This document shows positions 5,286 to 7,786 of a stretch of 7,786 nucleotides of DNA, one piece after another. The stretch is taken from positions 1-7,786 of the forward strand of contig JAQTSL010000170.1 of NCBI GenBank assembly GCA_028711355.1. Reading direction: 5' to 3'. Source of the DNA: Rhodoferax sp. (GTDB lineage: Bacteria; Pseudomonadota; Gammaproteobacteria; Burkholderiales; Burkholderiaceae_C). A model generated the notes under the pieces. That model worked only from the letters and a program-made list of their open reading frames with translations. It was not told the DNA's origin and made no database searches. Position numbers and translations under genes: made by a program. Each line of letters starts with the position of its first letter. The first letter of the stretch is position 1.

Positions 5286-6341
5286 ATGAATACCAAAGAC
5301 AGCACTTACGACATCGTCCAGGACTACTACGGCCAGCAACTACAAGGCACGGCCGACCTCAAGACCAGCGCCTGCTGCGACGCCAGCGCCATGCCCGAGT
5401 GGCTCAAGCCGCTGCTGGCGCGCGTGCATCCCGAGGTGCTATCGCGCTACTACGGTTGTGGTCTGGTGTGCCCACCGCTGCTGGAAGGCTGTCGCGTGCT
5501 TGATCTGGGCTGCGGCTCGGGCCGCGATGTGTATGCCCTGGCGCAACTGGTCGGCGCCAAGGGTGAAGTGGTCGGGGTCGATATGACCGACGAACAATTG
5601 GCCGTGGCGCGTGCCCATCAGGCGCATCACGCAGAGGTTTTTGGTTACCACAACACCCGGTTTTTGCACGGCTACATCGAGCGCCTGGATGAATTGGGGC
5701 TGGAGCCCAACAGCTTCGACGTGATCGTGTCCAACTGCGTCGTGAATCTTTCGCCCGACAAGGACGCGGTGCTGGCCGGTGTGCAGCGTCTGCTCAAACC
5801 AGGCGGCGAGTTTTATTTTTCGGACGTGTATGCCGACCGCCGCATCCCCCCGGCGGTGCGCAATGACCCGGTGCTGTATGGCGAATGCCTGGGCGGCGCA
5901 CTGTACTGGAACGACTTCATGCACCTGGCCCAGCGCCACGGTTTTGCCGACCCGCGCCTGCTCGAAGACCGCCCCCTGGAGGTGACCGACCCCAAGCTGG
6001 CCGCACGCACCGGCAACCTGCGCTTTTTCTCGGCCACCTACCGCCTGTTCAAACTGGCGGCGCTGGAGTCGGCCTGCGAAGACTTCGGTCAAGCTGTGAT
6101 TTACCAAGGCAGCGTCCCCGAGCACGCGGGCCGTTTTGTGCTCGACAAGCACCACAACCTACAAACCGGCAAGGTGTTTGCGGTCTGCGGCAACACCTGG
6201 CATATGTTGCACGACACCCGTTTTGCGCCGCATTTCACCTTTATCGGGAACTTCGACACCCACTATGGCATTTTTGACGGTTGCGGCAGCAATCTGCCGT
6301 TTGATGGGCCTCAAGGCGACACCTCGGGCGCTTGCTGCTAA
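5286..6341 (+). CDS. arsM: Arsenite S-adenosylmethyltransferase ArsM
   Basis: ArsM methylates As(III) stepwise with SAM to mono-, di- and trimethyl arsenicals; dimethylarsenite is the substrate of ArsS. The 351-residue protein has the class I methyltransferase motif VLDLGCGSGRD (71-81), the acidic end of strand 2 VVGVDM (95-100), SNCVVNLS (149-156) and LKPGGEFYFSD (170-180). The arsenic-binding cysteines are all present: C30 (in SACCD), C58 (in YYGCG), C151 (in SNCVVNL) and C201 (in GECLGGALY). Their spacing agrees with Cys44, Cys72, Cys174 and Cys224 of the algal CmArsM as I recall it. A C-terminal domain (about 245-351) carries extra Cys residues and ends in GACC, as in many bacterial ArsM. 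It starts 18 bases after the DUF2064 gene with no strong SD (CTGAGACC upstream). Confidence 0.95.
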   Translation: MNTKDSTYDIVQDYYGQQLQGTADLKTSACCDASAMPEWLKPLLARVHPEVLSRYYGCGLVCPPLLEGCRVLDLGCGSGRDVYALAQLVGAKGEVVGVDMTDEQLAVARAHQAHHAEVFGYHNTRFLHGYIERLDELGLEPNSFDVIVSNCVVNLSPDKDAVLAGVQRLLKPGGEFYFSDVYADRRIPPAVRNDPVLYGECLGGALYWNDFMHLAQRHGFADPRLLEDRPLEVTDPKLAARTGNLRFFSATYRLFKLAALESACEDFGQAVIYQGSVPEHAGRFVLDKHHNLQTGKVFAVCGNTWHMLHDTRFAPHFTFIGNFDTHYGIFDGCGSNLPFDGPQGDTSGACC

Positions 6342-6361
6342 AACCTCACCAAGCGACACCC

Positions 6362-7183
6362 ATGCATGGACTCCACTCCATAGCCCGGCGCGCGAGTGTC
6401 ACGGTTGTGCTGCTTTTTGTCATGGCGGCGCAGGCCGCCACCAACCGGCTGGTCATCACCGGATCAAGCACCATTGCACCGCTGGCCGCTGAAATCGCCA
6501 AACGCTTCGAAACGCAAAACCCCGGCATTCGGGTGGATGTACAAAGCGGCGGCTCGTCACGCGGGGTGGCCGATGCCCGCAGCGGTCTGGCCGACATCGG
6601 CCTGGCCTCGCGCAGCCTCAAAGACAGCGAAAAAGACTTGACGCCGCACACCATCGCGATGGACGGTGTCGGCATCATCCTGCACCAAAGCAATGCGATA
6701 GCGGCACTTTCAGATGCCCAGATCAAGGCGCTGTTCCGGGGCCAGATCAAAAACTGGAAAGAAGTCGGCGGCAAAGACCTGACGGTCACCGTGGTCAACA
6801 AGGCCGAGGGGCGCTCCACGCTGGAGCTGTTTCTGCATTACACCGGGCTGAAAAACAGCGAGATCAAGGCGCAGATGGTGATCGGCGACAACCAGCAGGG
6901 CATTAAAAGCGTGGCGGCCAACCCGGGAGCCATTGGCTACGTGTCCATCGGCACCGCCGAGTACGAAGAAAAACATGGCACGCCAATCAAGCTGATTCCC
7001 TTGCACGGTGTCGTCGCCACGGTAGCCAACGTGAAGAACGGCAGCTTTGCGCTGTCGCGCCCGCTCAATCTGGTCACCCAAGGCGCACCCGTTGGCCTGG
7101 CCAAACGCTTTGTTGACTTTGCCAAGTCTGGAGCTGTCGATGACCTGGTTGAGGCGCAGTTTTTTGTCGCGATGGCCCATTGA
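6362..7183 (+). CDS. pstS: PstS-type periplasmic phosphate (or arsenate) binding protein
   Basis: The 273-residue product begins with a Sec signal peptide (basic ARR at 8-10, hydrophobic VTVVLLFVMAA, likely cleavage after AQA at about 25). It then shows the PstS-like fold (PBP_like_2 family): ITGSSTIAPLA (32-42) with the anion-binding SS/T, SGGSSRGVADARSG (62-75), LADIGLASR (76-84) and EGRSTLELF (149-157), whose RST residues contact the tetrahedral oxyanion in PstS proteins. The family normally binds phosphate for the PstSCAB importer. Phosphate and arsenate are close mimics, so specificity cannot be told from these motifs. The ATG at 6362 is chosen because it places the signal peptide at the N-terminus; the frame is also open from a TTG at 6332. 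It lies 20 bases after arsM and overlaps pstC, so it is likely co-transcribed with both. Confidence 0.87.
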   Translation: MHGLHSIARRASVTVVLLFVMAAQAATNRLVITGSSTIAPLAAEIAKRFETQNPGIRVDVQSGGSSRGVADARSGLADIGLASRSLKDSEKDLTPHTIAMDGVGIILHQSNAIAALSDAQIKALFRGQIKNWKEVGGKDLTVTVVNKAEGRSTLELFLHYTGLKNSEIKAQMVIGDNQQGIKSVAANPGAIGYVSIGTAEYEEKHGTPIKLIPLHGVVATVANVKNGSFALSRPLNLVTQGAPVGLAKRFVDFAKSGAVDDLVEAQFFVAMAH

Positions 7184-7786
7184 CCGCTGGCTGGCTCCTG
7201 CGCTGGGAGTCGCGGCAGCGGGCGCGGGGCTGATCCTGCTGCTGGTACTGGCCTTTTTGCTGCGCGAGGCGGCGCCGCTGTTGGGCGGTCATGCGGTTTT
7301 GGGGTTTTTTCTTGATGCCAGTTGGTATCCGCTGGAAGGCCAGTTTGGCATCTTGCCCATGATGGCGGCATCGCTGGCGGCGGCCCTGGGAGCAGTGCTG
7401 CTGGCGGCACCGCTTGGCATCATCAGCGCGATTTTTCTGAATTTTTTGGCGCCGCCTGCTGTCGCCCACAGCTACCGCATGATGGTTGCGCTGCTGGCGG
7501 GTATTCCGTCGGTGGTGTTCGGGCTATGGGGTCTGACGGTGCTGGTGCCTTTGATTGCGCGCTGGCAGCCACCTGGCGCCAGCCTGCTGGCTGCCATGGT
7601 GATTCTGGCGCTGATGATTCTGCCGACCGTGGCCCTGACCAGCGCGTCGGCAATCGCTGCAGTGCCCCAAAATTTTCTGCAGGGCGCGGCCGCATTGGGC
7701 TTGACGCGCCAGGGCATGATCTTGCGCCTGGTGCTGCCCGCGGCCCGGGCTGGTATCAGCAACGGCATCCTGCTGTGCGGGGCACG
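7140..7786 (+). CDS. pstC: PstC-type phosphate ABC transporter permease, N-terminal part (runs off right edge)
   Basis: The frame is open from the ATG at 7140 to the window edge (215 codons). PstC is one of the two inner-membrane permeases of the Pst importer. After a short basic N-terminus (MTWLRRSFLSRWPIDRW) comes a hydrophobic helix (about 21-42), then a periplasmic segment with SWYPLEGQFGILPM (61-74), typical of PstC. Further helices follow at about 75-100, 112-140 and 148-170. The EAA-type loop that contacts the ATPase is at about 175-205 (FLQGAAALGLTRQG, then LRLVLPAARAGI). A full PstC is around 300 residues, so about a third is missing here. The ATG at 7140 has a GGAG SD (7130-7133) six bases upstream and lies inside pstS, giving a 44-base overlap. 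Strong coupling to PstS synthesis is likely. Confidence 0.9.
   Translation, partial: MTWLRRSFLSRWPIDRWLAPALGVAAAGAGLILLLVLAFLLREAAPLLGGHAVLGFFLDASWYPLEGQFGILPMMAASLAAALGAVLLAAPLGIISAIFLNFLAPPAVAHSYRMMVALLAGIPSVVFGLWGLTVLVPLIARWQPPGASLLAAMVILALMILPTVALTSASAIAAVPQNFLQGAAALGLTRQGMILRLVLPAARAGISNGILLCGA

Noticed and set aside
5439..6155. 238-codon open frame on the - strand opposite arsM
   Set aside because: arsM on the + strand is unmistakable by motif; the antisense frame is rich in His/Val/Gln from complementary codons and matches no family I know.

Overview
The window looks like chromosomal DNA of a GC-rich betaproteobacterium, most likely Burkholderiales and perhaps near Rhodoferax/Comamonadaceae. 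This rests on codon use, the style of the proteins and the gene families present. No rRNA or other taxonomic marker is in the window, so the placement is a guess. All genes from about 960 to the right edge are on the + strand; the left end carries a pair on the - strand.

Left end (1-625, - strand): a HipB-like helix-turn-helix antitoxin followed, with a 4-base ATGA overlap, by the N-terminal part of a HipA-like kinase toxin that runs off the window. Upstream of the antitoxin is an AT-rich stretch with a TATAAT box and three CTTA(A/T)AAG-like boxes that may be operator sites. About 630-966 is otherwise non-coding as far as I can tell.

Middle left (967-1904, + strand): a methionine sulfoxide reductase pair for the cell envelope. 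The first gene is an msrB whose middle (about 60 residues, including most zinc ligands and the GWPSF region) is missing while the frame stays open. It overlaps, again by ATGA, an intact exported msrA.

Main body (1998-7786, + strand): seven closely packed genes, probably one operon. They encode an MTA-type nucleoside phosphorylase (mtnP), the radical SAM protein ArsS, a GT2-family glycosyltransferase (TIGR04283 type), a DUF2064 glycosyltransferase-like protein (TIGR04282 type), the arsenite methyltransferase ArsM, a PstS-type anion-binding protein and the start of the PstC permease. Gaps are 22, 7, 10, 18 and 20 bases, and pstC begins 44 bases inside pstS. ArsM plus ArsS is the known core of arsenosugar synthesis: ArsM makes dimethylarsenite and ArsS joins it to the 5'-deoxyadenosyl group of SAM. 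I infer that the phosphorylase removes adenine from that product or from 5'-deoxyadenosine/MTA, that the two glycosyltransferase-like proteins build the later sugar part, and that the Pst transporter brings in phosphate or arsenate. No arsR, arsC, arsB or acr3 is visible in the window.
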